Assembly: GCA_038238115.1 (NCBI GenBank)
Contig: JBBRYB010000002.1
Span: 1-64,000 of the forward strand
Source of the DNA: JBBRYB01 sp038238115
Lineage (GTDB): Bacteria > Actinomycetota > Actinomycetes > Propionibacteriales > Nocardioidaceae
DNA length: 64,000 nt
Direction: 5' to 3'
Positions within the stretch are counted from its first letter, which is position 1, and each line of letters begins with the position of its first letter. Shown piece by piece: positions 7,922-15,884 of the stretch. The translations under genes were made by a program, and so were the position numbers. The notes below the pieces were generated by a model that saw nothing but the letters and a program-made list of their open reading frames with translations, ran no database searches and was not told the origin of the DNA.

Positions 7922-8799
7922 CGGTCAGCCCCGAGCCGCCGTACGAGCGGAAGGGTGCTGATGGCCGCGAGCAGGGCCAGCCCCGTCGCGACCACGGCGG
8001 TCGCCGCCGCCTGCGGTCGGGAAGCGACGTCGATGTCGGTGAACAGCCGGTACGCCATCACCGGGAGCGGCTCGGGGAAGGCGCGTCCGAGCAGTCGGGC
8101 GACCTCATAGGTCCCCAGCGCGTAGACGAAGACGATGAGCGAGGACGACGCGAGCGCAGGAGCAGCCAGGGGCAGCAGGACCCGTCGGCACTGGCTCCGG
8201 GGACCGGCGCCGAGGACCGCGGCGACCTCGCGCAGCTGTGCGTAGTGTCGTCCGACGGAGGCGACGACCAGGACGGCCACGAACGCCGACTCCTTCCACG
8301 CCAGCTCAAACACGGTTGCCCAGGGCCAACGTCCGCCCACCAGCTCAGGCCAGGCCGTCACCGGGACGTCCAGCCACCGCTGGGCGAGGCCGACGTCGGA
8401 GAGCAGCAGCCCGGTCGCGGTCGCACCGACGAGGTGGGGCACGGTCACGACAGCGGCCGAGACACCGACCAGGAGCCACCCCGTGCGCCCCGTGTGCAGC
8501 ACGATCGTGGCGATGAGCATCCCCATGGCCGCGGCGAGCAACGTGGCACCGACAGCCGTGAGCAGGGACTCCTCGGCCGCGAGGCGCAGGTCACCGGACA
8601 GGGATGTGAAGCCGGTGGTGCTGAGGCGAGGCTGCCCCACGAGCGGCAGCAGCCCTAGGCTCGTGGCGATGACGGCAGCGAGCGCCGTGCCGGTGACCGC
8701 CACGATCAGGAGCATCGCGGGTGCCACGAGTCGTGCGCCGACACCCGACGCCGTAGGGCCGACGTCACGCCTCGAGAGGCGCGTCGGGAGTGCGCTCAC
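7918..8799 (-). CDS. ABC importer permease (first half of YnjC-like pair)
   Basis: 293 residues with several membrane spans (APAMLLIVAVTGTALAAVIA and others) and the EAA-type loop REVAAVLGAGPRSQCRRVLL followed by PLAAPALASSSLIVFVYALG. GTG at 8,799 was chosen because it overlaps the stop of the binding-protein gene in a GTGA; the open frame goes on upstream but that part is antisense to the binding protein. It pairs with the downstream permease to form the membrane channel. Note WPELVGGRWPWATVFELAWK, a Trp-rich loop seen in YnjC-like proteins. Confidence 0.83.
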   Translation of the reverse strand: MSALPTRLSRRDVGPTASGVGARLVAPAMLLIVAVTGTALAAVIATSLGLLPLVGQPRLSTTGFTSLSGDLRLAAEESLLTAVGATLLAAAMGMLIATIVLHTGRTGWLLVGVSAAVVTVPHLVGATATGLLLSDVGLAQRWLDVPVTAWPELVGGRWPWATVFELAWKESAFVAVLVVASVGRHYAQLREVAAVLGAGPRSQCRRVLLPLAAPALASSSLIVFVYALGTYEVARLLGRAFPEPLPVMAYRLFTDIDVASRPQAAATAVVATGLALLAAISTLPLVRRLGADR

Positions 8800-10037
8800 G
8801 ACCCGGAGCCGAGCACGGCTCTGCGCCAGCCCTCGTCGAGCGGGTGCACCCAGGAGGAGGCGAGCTCGGGGTTGGCGTTGCGGGAGAGGACGTCGTAGGG
8901 CGGCACGACCTTCGAGCGAGGCAGCCGCTCGAACCGTGCCCGATCGGCGTGGCTCAGTAGGTGGGTGTCGAGCACCGTGAACTGGCCCCAAGTGTCCGGG
9001 TCGGCCTTGATCGCCTGCTGGGCGGGCGAGAGTGCCAGGTTGGCCACTACCATCGCGCCCTCGGGGTCCCCGGCCGAGGATGGGATGGCGAGGAAGCTGG
9101 CGTTGCCGATGGTTCCCTCGTGCAGAGGCAGGACGCGGGTGGTCGCCGGGAAGGTGCCGTCTGCGACGAGCTTGGTGAGGGTGGCCGATCCGTAGGTCAT
9201 GGTCATGTCGACCTCCCCGTCCGCGTAGAGCCGGTCCAGGGCCACCGAGTCGCGGGGGTAGGTCCGCCCTTGGCGCCACAGCGAGGGCGCCACGCCCTTG
9301 AGAGCAGCCCAGAGCTGGGGGGTCAGCTTGTCGTAGGCGCCTTGTTCGAACTGCGAGGGGATCTTTGCGTAGCCGCCCGAGGTGCTGTAGAGCGCCTCGC
9401 GGACGAAGACCGAGCCGGTGAAGTCGGGCGGGGCCGGGTAGGTGAACCGTCCGGGATGGTCATTCGCCCACTGCAGGACACCCGCCATCGACGTCGGTGG
9501 GGTAGCGACTCGCGCGGAGTCGTAGACCAGTGTGAACTGTGCCTTGTGCCACGGCGCCTCGCACCCGTCGACCTCGGTCCCGAAGTCTCGGGTGACCAGG
9601 GCGTCGTCGGGCGCCACGAACTTCATGTTCGGCAGCTGGGAGGACCATTTACAGCGCCAGGCATCAGCCTGCTTGCCAGTCGCGAAGTTGTCGCCGTTGA
9701 CCCACACCAGGTCCACAGCGCCGTCCTGCGTGCCGGCCTGGCGCTCGGCCAGGATGCGGGTCATGGCGTCCTTGGTGTCCGCCACCGGGACTCGTCGTAG
9801 GGTCACGCCGAGCTTCGCTGCGGCGGGTGTGAGGACGTCGTCGACGTAGGCGTTGCCCTGCTGGTCACCGCCGTACATCCACAGGTCGACGGTCTGCCCC
9901 TTGGCCTGGTCGGCGATCTGCGACCAGGAGCGGTCTCCCGTCGTGGTGCTGGTCGGCGCACCCGAGGCGGCACAGGCGGAGGTGGCCAGCCCGAGCAGCG
10001 CGGCGGGGAGGAGCAGTCGGGCAAGGCGCGGGTACAT
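8796..10037 (-). CDS. YnjB-like (COG4134) ABC substrate-binding lipoprotein
   Basis: 413 residues with a lipoprotein-type signal (LLLPAALLGLATSACAAS, lipid Cys about residue 23). The mature part matches the YnjB family: KGQTVDLWMYGGDQQGNAYV, then AVDLVWVNGDNFATGKQADA, then WHKAQFTLVYDSARV and FTYPAPPDFTGSVFVREALY. The ligand of the family is not established. The ATG is preceded by a CCGGAGG-type ribosome site. It heads a four-gene importer operon and is divergent from the TVP38 gene, sharing a 102-bp spacer that holds a candidate sigma-factor promoter. Confidence 0.87.
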   Translation of the reverse strand: MYPRLARLLLPAALLGLATSACAASGAPTSTTTGDRSWSQIADQAKGQTVDLWMYGGDQQGNAYVDDVLTPAAAKLGVTLRRVPVADTKDAMTRILAERQAGTQDGAVDLVWVNGDNFATGKQADAWRCKWSSQLPNMKFVAPDDALVTRDFGTEVDGCEAPWHKAQFTLVYDSARVATPPTSMAGVLQWANDHPGRFTYPAPPDFTGSVFVREALYSTSGGYAKIPSQFEQGAYDKLTPQLWAALKGVAPSLWRQGRTYPRDSVALDRLYADGEVDMTMTYGSATLTKLVADGTFPATTRVLPLHEGTIGNASFLAIPSSAGDPEGAMVVANLALSPAQQAIKADPDTWGQFTVLDTHLLSHADRARFERLPRSKVVPPYDVLSRNANPELASSWVHPLDEGWRRAVLGSGS

Positions 10038-10068
10038 CGGACCTCCGGGGCAGGTAACACGTCACATC

Positions 10069-10099
10069 GGGAACACTTCGAGATGCTCCGGGACTTCCC
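10069..10099 (-). promoter_or_regulatory. Candidate ECF-type promoter GGGAAG-N19-GTTCCC upstream of YnjB-like gene
   Basis: Read on the minus strand, GGGAAG (10,094-10,099) is followed after exactly 19 bases by GTTCCC (10,069-10,074), some 30 bp upstream of the binding-protein start. The same spacing and bases (GGGAAG-N19-GTTTCC) occur in front of the ECF sigma gene at 13,792-13,822. GGGAA/GTT pairs resemble SigR-class promoters. The site is close to symmetric (GGGAA at one end, TTCCC at the other), so it could serve both strands or be an operator instead. Confidence 0.4.
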
Positions 10100-10139
10100 A
10101 ATGTAGAACATCCACTTCAGCCACCAGCCAGGATGACGC

Positions 10140-10805
10140 ATGACGCGAGCGGCCCTCATCAAGGCGGGCGCGCTCGCTCTCATGGTGCTTGGTGTCCTCG
10201 GCCTTGCCTTCATCCTCGGGACCCCCGACATTGCAGCGATGCGGTCGCGTGTCGACGCAGCGGGCCCCTGGGGACCCATCCTGTTCTTCGCCATCTACGC
10301 GGGTCTGGCCCTCATGCCCGTCCCCAAGGCGGTCCTCACGGCGGCCGGCGGGGCACTCTTCGGTCTGTGGGTCGGGGCAGGGCTGTCACTGGCCGGCGCG
10401 CTGGTCGGGGCCGTCGTCTCCTTCGGTGCCGGGAGGCTACTGGGGCGTGAGGCCGTCGACAGTCTCATCCGCGGCCGCCTGGCTCGCGTGGACGGACTGC
10501 TCGCCGATCACGGTCTGGCCGCGGTTCTCATCGTCCGTCTGGTCCCGATCGTGCCGTTCACCGCCATCAACTACGCCTCCGGGCTCTCAGGAGTGAAGTC
10601 CCGGCACTACGTGCTGGGCAGCGCCATCGGCATGATGCCCGGCAGCCTCGCCTACGCCGCGCTGGGGGCCTACGGCACCAACCCCTGGGGCCTGGCCGCT
10701 GCCGGCTCCGCTCTGGTCGTGCTCGTGGTCGGCGGGTCCTGGTGGGCGCGACGGCTGGATCCCTCCCGTGCGACGCCACCCACCGAGGACCGAACGCGTG
10801 CTTGA
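10140..10805 (+). CDS. TVP38/TMEM64 (VTT, YdjX/YdjZ-like) membrane protein
   Basis: 221 residues with about five or six hydrophobic segments and the family core: GLALMPVPKAVLTAAGGALF (the PxxxL(T)xAGG re-entrant motif), ALVGAVVSFGAGRLLGREAV, then VLIVRLVPIVPFTAINYASG with the F/L-xxRLxPxxPF signature and a late GMMPGSLAYAALGAYG. VTT-fold proteins are thought to move or sense lipids in the inner membrane. It begins 102 bp from the divergent YnjB-like gene and overlaps the CDP-alcohol phosphotransferase gene downstream by 8 bp. Confidence 0.88.
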   Translation: MTRAALIKAGALALMVLGVLGLAFILGTPDIAAMRSRVDAAGPWGPILFFAIYAGLALMPVPKAVLTAAGGALFGLWVGAGLSLAGALVGAVVSFGAGRLLGREAVDSLIRGRLARVDGLLADHGLAAVLIVRLVPIVPFTAINYASGLSGVKSRHYVLGSAIGMMPGSLAYAALGAYGTNPWGLAAAGSALVVLVVGGSWWARRLDPSRATPPTEDRTRA

Positions 10806-11439
10806 CGCCGCCGCGCGTCGGGTCCTCGACCGGCCCTTGCGGGCGATGGCTGGACTCGTTGACCGCCCCCTGGTGAGTCCGAACCGGCTGACCCTGCTCG
10901 GCCTCGCCACCGGGCTGGCCAGCGCCGCCACTGCTGCGGGGCGGCTGTGGTGGTGGGCGCTTGGGCTGTGGCTGTTCTCCCGTGCGATGGACGGCCTCGA
11001 CGGCCCGCTGGCTCGCCGGCGCCAGTGCGCCGCTCACGGCAGCACCGAGACGCGACACGGATCCGAGGCCGGCGGCTTCTTGGACATCACCGCCGACTTC
11101 GCCGTCTACGGCGCGACCGTGGTCGGGGTGGCCATCGGCGCTACACGTCAGTACGACGCCGCATGGTTGCCCTTCCTGCTGGTGCTCCTGGCCTACTACC
11201 TGAACGGCACGGCGTTCTTGGCGTTCTCTTCCATCGCCGAGCGGACCGGGCGACAACGCGAGGATGGTCGCTCGCTCAGCTTCCTCGGAGGGCTCGCGGA
11301 GGGAACCGAGACCATTGCCGTGCACTCGTTGTGGCTCGTCGTCCCCGCTCACGCGGGGGTGATCGCCGCGATGTGGGCGGTCGTCGTGGGTCTCAGCGCC
11401 GCCCAGCGCATCGTGGCGGGCTTTCGCGACCTCTCCTGA
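10798..11439 (+). CDS. CDP-alcohol phosphatidyltransferase (YnjF-like)
   Basis: The metal-binding CDP-OH-P motif is clear: MDGLDGPLARRRQ, a spacer, then GGFLDITADF, giving all four aspartates. In the usual motif eight residues separate AR from the following Gly; here there are about 18, so a ten-residue insertion sits in the active-site loop. Six or so membrane helices surround it. It would transfer a phospho-alcohol from a CDP-activated lipid or polyol. GTG at 10,798 overlaps the TVP38 stop; an ATG at 10,768 in the same frame is an alternative. Confidence 0.82.
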   Translation: MLDAAARRVLDRPLRAMAGLVDRPLVSPNRLTLLGLATGLASAATAAGRLWWWALGLWLFSRAMDGLDGPLARRRQCAAHGSTETRHGSEAGGFLDITADFAVYGATVVGVAIGATRQYDAAWLPFLLVLLAYYLNGTAFLAFSSIAERTGRQREDGRSLSFLGGLAEGTETIAVHSLWLVVPAHAGVIAAMWAVVVGLSAAQRIVAGFRDLS

Positions 11440-11472
11440 CCGAGGTCGCGTGCCCGAGCCTGTCAAGGCGGA

Positions 11473-12951
11473 TCAGTGGTCTCGGCTGACCCACCATGTA
11501 CGCGCCCGAGACAGCACGCCCAAGGCACGCCGGGTGGCGGGGCGTTCGAGCTGGTCCTGGACGTCGGAGATCGCGGCGTTCCACGGTCCGTCGTTGTAGG
11601 TCGGGTAGGCGTGCGTCACGCCGGCGAGGTCGCGGGTCGTGAGTCCCCGGGTGATCGCCAGGGTCAGCTCGCCGAGGGTCTCCCCGGCGCGCGGTCCTAC
11701 CACCGTGGCACCGAGCACATGGCCGCGCTTGTCGATGACGAGTCGGGCGAAGCCGCCGAAGGCGCCCTCCGCGACGGCCCGGTCGACGTGGGAGTGGGAC
11801 CAGTCGATGGTGCGCAGCCCGGGAGCGACCCGGGCGGTCTCGAGGCCGACCGCGGCGACCTCGGGGTCGGTGAAGGTGACCCGGGGCACTGCGGTCAGGT
11901 CGACCTTGCGACGTACCCCCAGGATGGCGTTCGACGCGGCCAGGCTTGCGTGCACGCCCGCGGTGTGGGTGAACTGCGGGTGGCCGGTGAGGTCACCGGC
12001 AGCCCAGATGCGTGGGTTGGTGGTGCGCAGGAGACCATCGACCACGACGAAGCCGCGGTCGTCGACCTCCACACCGGCGGCGCCCAGCCCGACGTCGCCG
12101 GTGCGGGGCGCTCGTCCGACAGCCACCAGAAGGCAGGAGAAGGGCACCTGCTTTCCGCTCTCGAGGTGGAGCACCCCGGACCCTGGGGGGGTGGACTGGA
12201 CCCGGGCGACTCCTGAGCCGGTGTGGAGGTCGACGTCGCCCTCGACCAGGGCACGGGCGAGCTCTGCTGCCGCGAAGGGGTCCTCGCGAGGCAGGATCCG
12301 GGGTGCGCCCTCGACCACGGAGACCCTGCTGCCGAGGCGGGCGAAGGCCTGGCCCAGCTCGCAGCCGATGGTTCCGCCACCGAGAATCACCAGCTCAGCG
12401 GGGAGCTTGCTCAGCCCCCACACGGTGTCGCTCGTCAGGTACTCGACATCGCTCAGGCCGGGGATGGGAGGAACCGCCGGTGAGGCACCGGTGGCCACGA
12501 GTGCCTGTCGAAACCTCACCGGCACCCCGTCGATCTCGGCCGAGTCCGGCCCGGTGAAACGGGCGGTCGCGGTGCGAATACTGACCGACGCCTTCTCGAG
12601 CGCTTCGACGGAGTCGACCGGTGCGATGTGCTGGATCGCTGCTCGCACGTGATCCATCACCTTCGCGAAGTCGACGGAGACCTCCGCGACCCCGATGCCA
12701 AACTTATGGCCTGTGCGTGCGCTGGCGGCTACGTCGGCTGCAGCCAGGAGCGCCTTGGACGGGACGCAGCCGGTCCACAGGCAGTCGCCCCCGGTGCGCT
12801 CGCGTTCCACGAGGAGGACCCGGGCACCGAGCCGTGCGGCGGTCTTTGCGCCGACGATCCCGGCCGTCCCGCCCCCGACGACCAGGAGGTCCCATGGGTC
12901 GTCCCTCGAGGTGGCGGAAAACGGAGTAGAGGTCGGCTGGTCGATGGTCAC
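11473..12951 (-). CDS. MerA-like FAD/NAD(P) disulfide oxidoreductase
   Basis: 492 residues of the class I pyridine-nucleotide disulfide reductase family. FAD site DLLVVGGGTAGIVGAKTAAR near residue 20; redox pair GGDCLWTGCVPSKAL with CxxxxC spacing; NAD(P) site ELVILGGGTIGCELGQAFAR; second FAD motif RIWAAGDLTG; C-terminal HAYPTYND with the catalytic His. It lacks the N-terminal HMA domain and the C-terminal Cys pair of true mercuric reductase, so the substrate is probably a small disulfide, thiol or quinone rather than Hg(II). GTG at 12,951 overlaps the anti-sigma stop by 4 bp, making it part of the sigma operon. Confidence 0.87.
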   Translation of the reverse strand: MTIDQPTSTPFSATSRDDPWDLLVVGGGTAGIVGAKTAARLGARVLLVERERTGGDCLWTGCVPSKALLAAADVAASARTGHKFGIGVAEVSVDFAKVMDHVRAAIQHIAPVDSVEALEKASVSIRTATARFTGPDSAEIDGVPVRFRQALVATGASPAVPPIPGLSDVEYLTSDTVWGLSKLPAELVILGGGTIGCELGQAFARLGSRVSVVEGAPRILPREDPFAAAELARALVEGDVDLHTGSGVARVQSTPPGSGVLHLESGKQVPFSCLLVAVGRAPRTGDVGLGAAGVEVDDRGFVVVDGLLRTTNPRIWAAGDLTGHPQFTHTAGVHASLAASNAILGVRRKVDLTAVPRVTFTDPEVAAVGLETARVAPGLRTIDWSHSHVDRAVAEGAFGGFARLVIDKRGHVLGATVVGPRAGETLGELTLAITRGLTTRDLAGVTHAYPTYNDGPWNAAISDVQDQLERPATRRALGVLSRARTWWVSRDH

Positions 12952-13226
12952 GCGGTGTCCTCGTCGTTGATGGTGGACAGAAAGTCTCGGACCCGGTCGA
13001 CCGATCGAGGGTCGACGGCCGTTCCGCCTGACCACAGAACGAGCGCTCGGTGCAGGACACGATGCTCATCCGCTACCTGAGTGCACTTCTCGCACGTCGC
13101 GAGATGTTGCTCGAGTCGGGAGATCTCTCCGGGTGTGAGCCGGGCGGCCGGGTCGGCGTCGAGATAGCGCTGGATGCGGCGCGCGGACCAGTGGCAGGTC
13201 AGCATCTGACGCAGAGTCCCAGTCAT
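12948..13226 (-). CDS. Zinc-binding anti-sigma factor (zf-HC2)
   Basis: 92 residues with the ZAS signature H41-xxx-C45-xx-C48 (EQHLATCEKC) and a further Cys at residue 11 that can complete the Zn site. There is no membrane segment, so it is a cytoplasmic anti-sigma of the RsrA type that may release its sigma factor when the cysteines are oxidised. It overlaps the sigma gene by 4 bp upstream and the flavoprotein by 4 bp downstream. Partner assignment to the neighbouring ECF sigma is inferred from this overlap. Confidence 0.83.
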   Translation of the reverse strand: MTGTLRQMLTCHWSARRIQRYLDADPAARLTPGEISRLEQHLATCEKCTQVADEHRVLHRALVLWSGGTAVDPRSVDRVRDFLSTINDEDTA

Positions 13227-13786
13227 GGCAGGTCTCCTCGGGTGAGTGGGCTGAAACGGAGCGACGTGCGGACGCGGTCACGCGCGCGGCTGAGCCGAGA
13301 CATGACCGTGCCGACGGGAACCCCCATGACCGCGGCTGCCTCGGAGTAGCTCAGCTCGTGTACGTCGACGAGGATCAGGGCGGCCCGGAAGCGGGGGTCC
13401 AGCGCGCGGACGGCGGCGTCGAGATCCGCGTGCAGTTGGTGGTCCACGAAGCTGTCCTCGGCGCTCGGCAGCTCTGCCCTGCCGAAGGCCGGCCTGGCGG
13501 TCCGGAGGAGTTCCCAGTCGCCGATCGTGCCCGGTCGCTGGCGGCGGTGCAGGTTGGCGTTCGTGTTCCGCAGGATGGTCAGCAGCCAGGCCCGCGGATG
13601 CCGGCCGTCGAAGCGGTCGATCGCCCGATAGGCGCGCAGCAGGGTTTCCTGCACGAGGTCTTCGGCATCGGCCTGGTTCGAGGTGATGGTGAGTGCCACC
13701 CTGAGCAGTACCTCGATCTCGGGCTCCACCTGCTCGCGGAAGGAGGACTTCCGGGTACCGTCATCCGGGGGTCGGGGGGCCGTCAC
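13223..13786 (-). CDS. ECF RNA polymerase sigma factor
   Basis: 187 residues with sigma region 2 (ADAEDLVQETLLRAYRAIDR, then HPRAWLLTILRNTNANLHRR) and region 4 (ALDPRFRAALILVDVHELSY followed by SEAAAVMGVPVGTVMSRLSR). The start is GTG at 13,786. A candidate self-type promoter lies so close upstream (-10 element ending about 5 bases before the GTG) that the message may be leaderless. It forms an operon sigma, anti-sigma, MerA-like flavoprotein with ATGA-type overlaps. The likely regulon includes the YnjB-like transporter, which carries the same motif. Confidence 0.9.
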   Translation of the reverse strand: MTAPRPPDDGTRKSSFREQVEPEIEVLLRVALTITSNQADAEDLVQETLLRAYRAIDRFDGRHPRAWLLTILRNTNANLHRRQRPGTIGDWELLRTARPAFGRAELPSAEDSFVDHQLHADLDAAVRALDPRFRAALILVDVHELSYSEAAAVMGVPVGTVMSRLSRARDRVRTSLRFSPLTRGDLP

Positions 13787-14141
13787 GACTGGGAAACCCG
13801 CTGAGCACGGGTCATGCTTCCCGCGTCGCCCTGCGCAGCTGGAACCTGTGGATCCGACACCCTTCTGCCACTCCTACTGGTCGAGTGCTCAGCCCCAGCC
13901 CCGTCACATATCCGAACCGCAAAAAGGATCCCATGCCTCGCTACACGCACTTCGCCCGTGGCCTGGTTGTCGGGATGCTCACCGGGAGGCCACCGGGTTC
14001 CGATGTCAGATCGACCCATAGCCACGACGTCACCGGAGGACACCATGAGCACCGCCGCCAGCGCCCAACCGCCTCCCGGACCTCGTCCTGGATCGGCCCC
14101 AAGCCCGCGCTGAACATCGCTCGCACATCGAAGGACCAGAC
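13787..14141 (+). other. Intergenic region between sigma gene and glutaredoxin fusion
   Basis: 355 bp without a convincing gene. Apart from the candidate sigma promoter it holds two weak small frames. One is a 70-codon frame from ATG 13,933 behind an AAAAGGA run. The other is a 22-codon frame from ATG 14,045 behind CGGAGGA. Neither shows family resemblance or clear coding character. Leader peptides cannot be excluded. Confidence 0.4.
13792..13822 (-). promoter_or_regulatory. Candidate autoregulatory ECF promoter GGGAAG-N19-GTTTCC
   Basis: On the minus strand GGGAAG (13,817-13,822), a 19-base spacer and GTTTCC (13,792-13,797) stand directly before the sigma gene. It matches the element in front of the YnjB-like gene in both boxes and in spacing. 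Two matches within 4 kb are suggestive, not proof. Confidence 0.4.
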
Positions 14142-15131
14142 ATGACTCAGCCGGTCCCCATGCCACCAAGCGTCGAAGTCATGTGGCGGCCCGGCTGCCC
14201 CTTTTGTGGTTCGCTGCGTCGTGGGCTCAGCCGCGCCGGCGTGGCGACGATCGAGCACGACATCTGGTCGTCGGCGGACGCGGCTGCCAGGGTGCGTGGC
14301 GCCACGGGCGGCGACGAGACGGTGCCCACCGTCTTCGTTGGCCCCCGGGCATTGGTGAACCCGTCCGTGCGTCAGGTGATCGACGCGATCAGGGCCGTCG
14401 ACCCCTACTATCGGCCCACTTCGACACGAGCGCCTGGTCGTAGAGGTGGCGCCGGTACGAATCGGGCGCTCAAACCTGGGCTCATTTGGACGCTCCTTGT
14501 CGCGGTCGTGTGGTCCGTCCTCGTCGTGTGGCGGCCCACGACCACGTGGCACCTCGCGCCGCTGATCCTGGCGGCGGCCTGGCCATGGGTCGTCGGCCAG
14601 GTCAGTGCACCCGGTGACCGTTCAGCTCGGTCGGGCATCATGCTCGCCGGCGGCGCAGGACTCAGCGCTGCCTCGGCGGTGACCGGGGTTCTGACGTCCC
14701 TTCATCGACTGAATGGACCCACGTGGACAGGAGCGGGAACCCCCGAGATCGAGGCGCTCCTCCTGTCGGTCGGTGGTGCCGGTATCGCCACGACCGTCGG
14801 GCTGCTGCGCACCATGCGAGGTACGACCAGCGCTTCCGCACGACTGGGGACCAGCCTGGTCGCGACGTCGGACGACCTCGTGATGGTGGAGGGCAACGCC
14901 TACTTCCCCCCGCCGAGCGTCCCCGCAGGAGTGCTGCAGCCCAGCAGCACCACCAGCGTGTGCCCCTGGAAGGGGGTGGCGAGCTACTACGACGTCCACG
15001 TCGACGGACAGGTCGTCCCGGACGGGGCGTTCACCTACCGCCACCCCTCACCGCTGGCTCGTCGCATCGAGGGCCGGGTCGCGTTCTGGAAAGGGATCAA
15101 GATCGACACCTCCAGGCCACGATCGGACTGA
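14142..15131 (+). CDS. Glutaredoxin / four-helix membrane / DUF427 fusion protein
   Basis: 329 residues in three parts. Residues 1-85 are a glutaredoxin fold with CPFC (19-22) in EVMWRPGCPFCGSLRRGL and the cis-Pro strand ETVPTVFVGPRALVNP. Residues about 113-222 form four hydrophobic helices (LIWTLLVAVVWSVLVVW; HLAPLILAAAWPWVV; IMLAGGAGLSAASAVTGVL; IEALLLSVGGAGIATTVGLL). Residues about 243-325 are a DUF427 domain with SSTTSVCPWKGVASYYDV and RIEGRVAFWKGIKI. Both flanking domains are likely cytoplasmic if the helices pair evenly. DUF427 function is unknown. The neighbouring redox-type sigma operon suggests a thiol-linked membrane role. Confidence 0.8.
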   Translation: MTQPVPMPPSVEVMWRPGCPFCGSLRRGLSRAGVATIEHDIWSSADAAARVRGATGGDETVPTVFVGPRALVNPSVRQVIDAIRAVDPYYRPTSTRAPGRRGGAGTNRALKPGLIWTLLVAVVWSVLVVWRPTTTWHLAPLILAAAWPWVVGQVSAPGDRSARSGIMLAGGAGLSAASAVTGVLTSLHRLNGPTWTGAGTPEIEALLLSVGGAGIATTVGLLRTMRGTTSASARLGTSLVATSDDLVMVEGNAYFPPPSVPAGVLQPSSTTSVCPWKGVASYYDVHVDGQVVPDGAFTYRHPSPLARRIEGRVAFWKGIKIDTSRPRSD

Positions 15132-15884
15132 CACCACATCACAACCAGATCACCGAACCAGGGCCCAGTCCATGCTCACCGAGGCAGGGCGTCTCGACAT
15201 CTCCTCGGCCACCGTCGATCGATGAACCGCTTGAGGCCCAGCGGCCCGGCGCGGAGGCTCGACCTCCTAGGCTTGCCGATCTAGCGATCAGGCGGGTTCG
15301 GGCACACCCCCGGTGTCGCCGCCGGGGTCGTTAGGTGTTGACTCGATCGGCGCGGGGGGAAGTGGCTCCGGTGCGTCGGGAAGCAACTCAGCCGGATCAT
15401 CTGGCACCGGCTCATCTGGATTGATGATGGGGTCCGGCTCCGGGGGTGGTGTGACCATGTCATAAGTCAACCAGCACTCCGTTTCGACTGCAGATCCCGC
15501 CGAGCACTCGGCAGCCCTCCACACCCAACGCATCATGGACGGCACCTAATCCATCGCAGCCGTCTTTGCCAGGTCCACTGGTCGAGCAACCGTGCCACCC
15601 AGGCGGCGAAACCAGTCGGAGAATCGACGTCGTCGGACAGCTGCAGACCGAAACCGTCCTCGTGGACGCATCGACCCACGACGGGAGAGCGCGCTGGCGT
15701 CCGTAGCCGATCCCTGGTCGGGACGTGCTTCTCACGATCACCTGTCGCTGCCGACAGGTGCGCTTCATCTCGCTCTCGAGCCGTGTCCACTCGTCACGAC
15801 GAAGCTGGGTCACACGCTGATGAGGGCGGTTTGGGCGTCGACCCGCTGACCTCTTGTCCGGATCGCGAGGCGCCGTTTCCTAGG
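15132..15884 (+). other. Gene-poor stretch with doubtful small frames
   Basis: 753 bp between the DUF427 fusion and a broken regulator. On the minus strand, a frame ending near 15,533 reads VHEDGFGLQLSDDVDSPTGF followed by AAWVARLLDQW. It looks like a piece of a real protein, but I cannot place it. No RNA gene, repeat or complete gene is seen. Together with the next 3 kb it looks like decayed accessory DNA. Confidence 0.4.
15288..15458 (-). CDS. Possible 56-residue proline-rich acidic protein
   Basis: From ATG 15,458 the frame reads MVTPPPEPDPIINPDEPVPD and continues rich in Pro, Asp and Glu with PEPLPPAPIESTPNDPGG to the stop. There is no signal peptide, no known domain and no clear ribosome site. 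The biased composition could come from a real disordered peptide or by chance in high-GC DNA. It has no gene partner. Treated as doubtful. Confidence 0.25.
   Translation of the reverse strand: MVTPPPEPDPIINPDEPVPDDPAELLPDAPEPLPPAPIESTPNDPGGDTGGVPEPA

Noticed and set aside
11473..12951. True mercuric reductase (merA)
   Set aside because: No HMA domain, no C-terminal Cys pair and no merR, merT or merP in the area; only the core fold agrees.
14045..14113. 22-codon frame after CGGAGGA, possible leader peptide
   Set aside because: Too short and biased to support; no attenuator structure follows that I can see.
14142..15131. Frameshift joining two genes to make the DUF427 fusion
   Set aside because: The frame is continuous, the linker encodes four good membrane helices and no internal start with ribosome site is evident.
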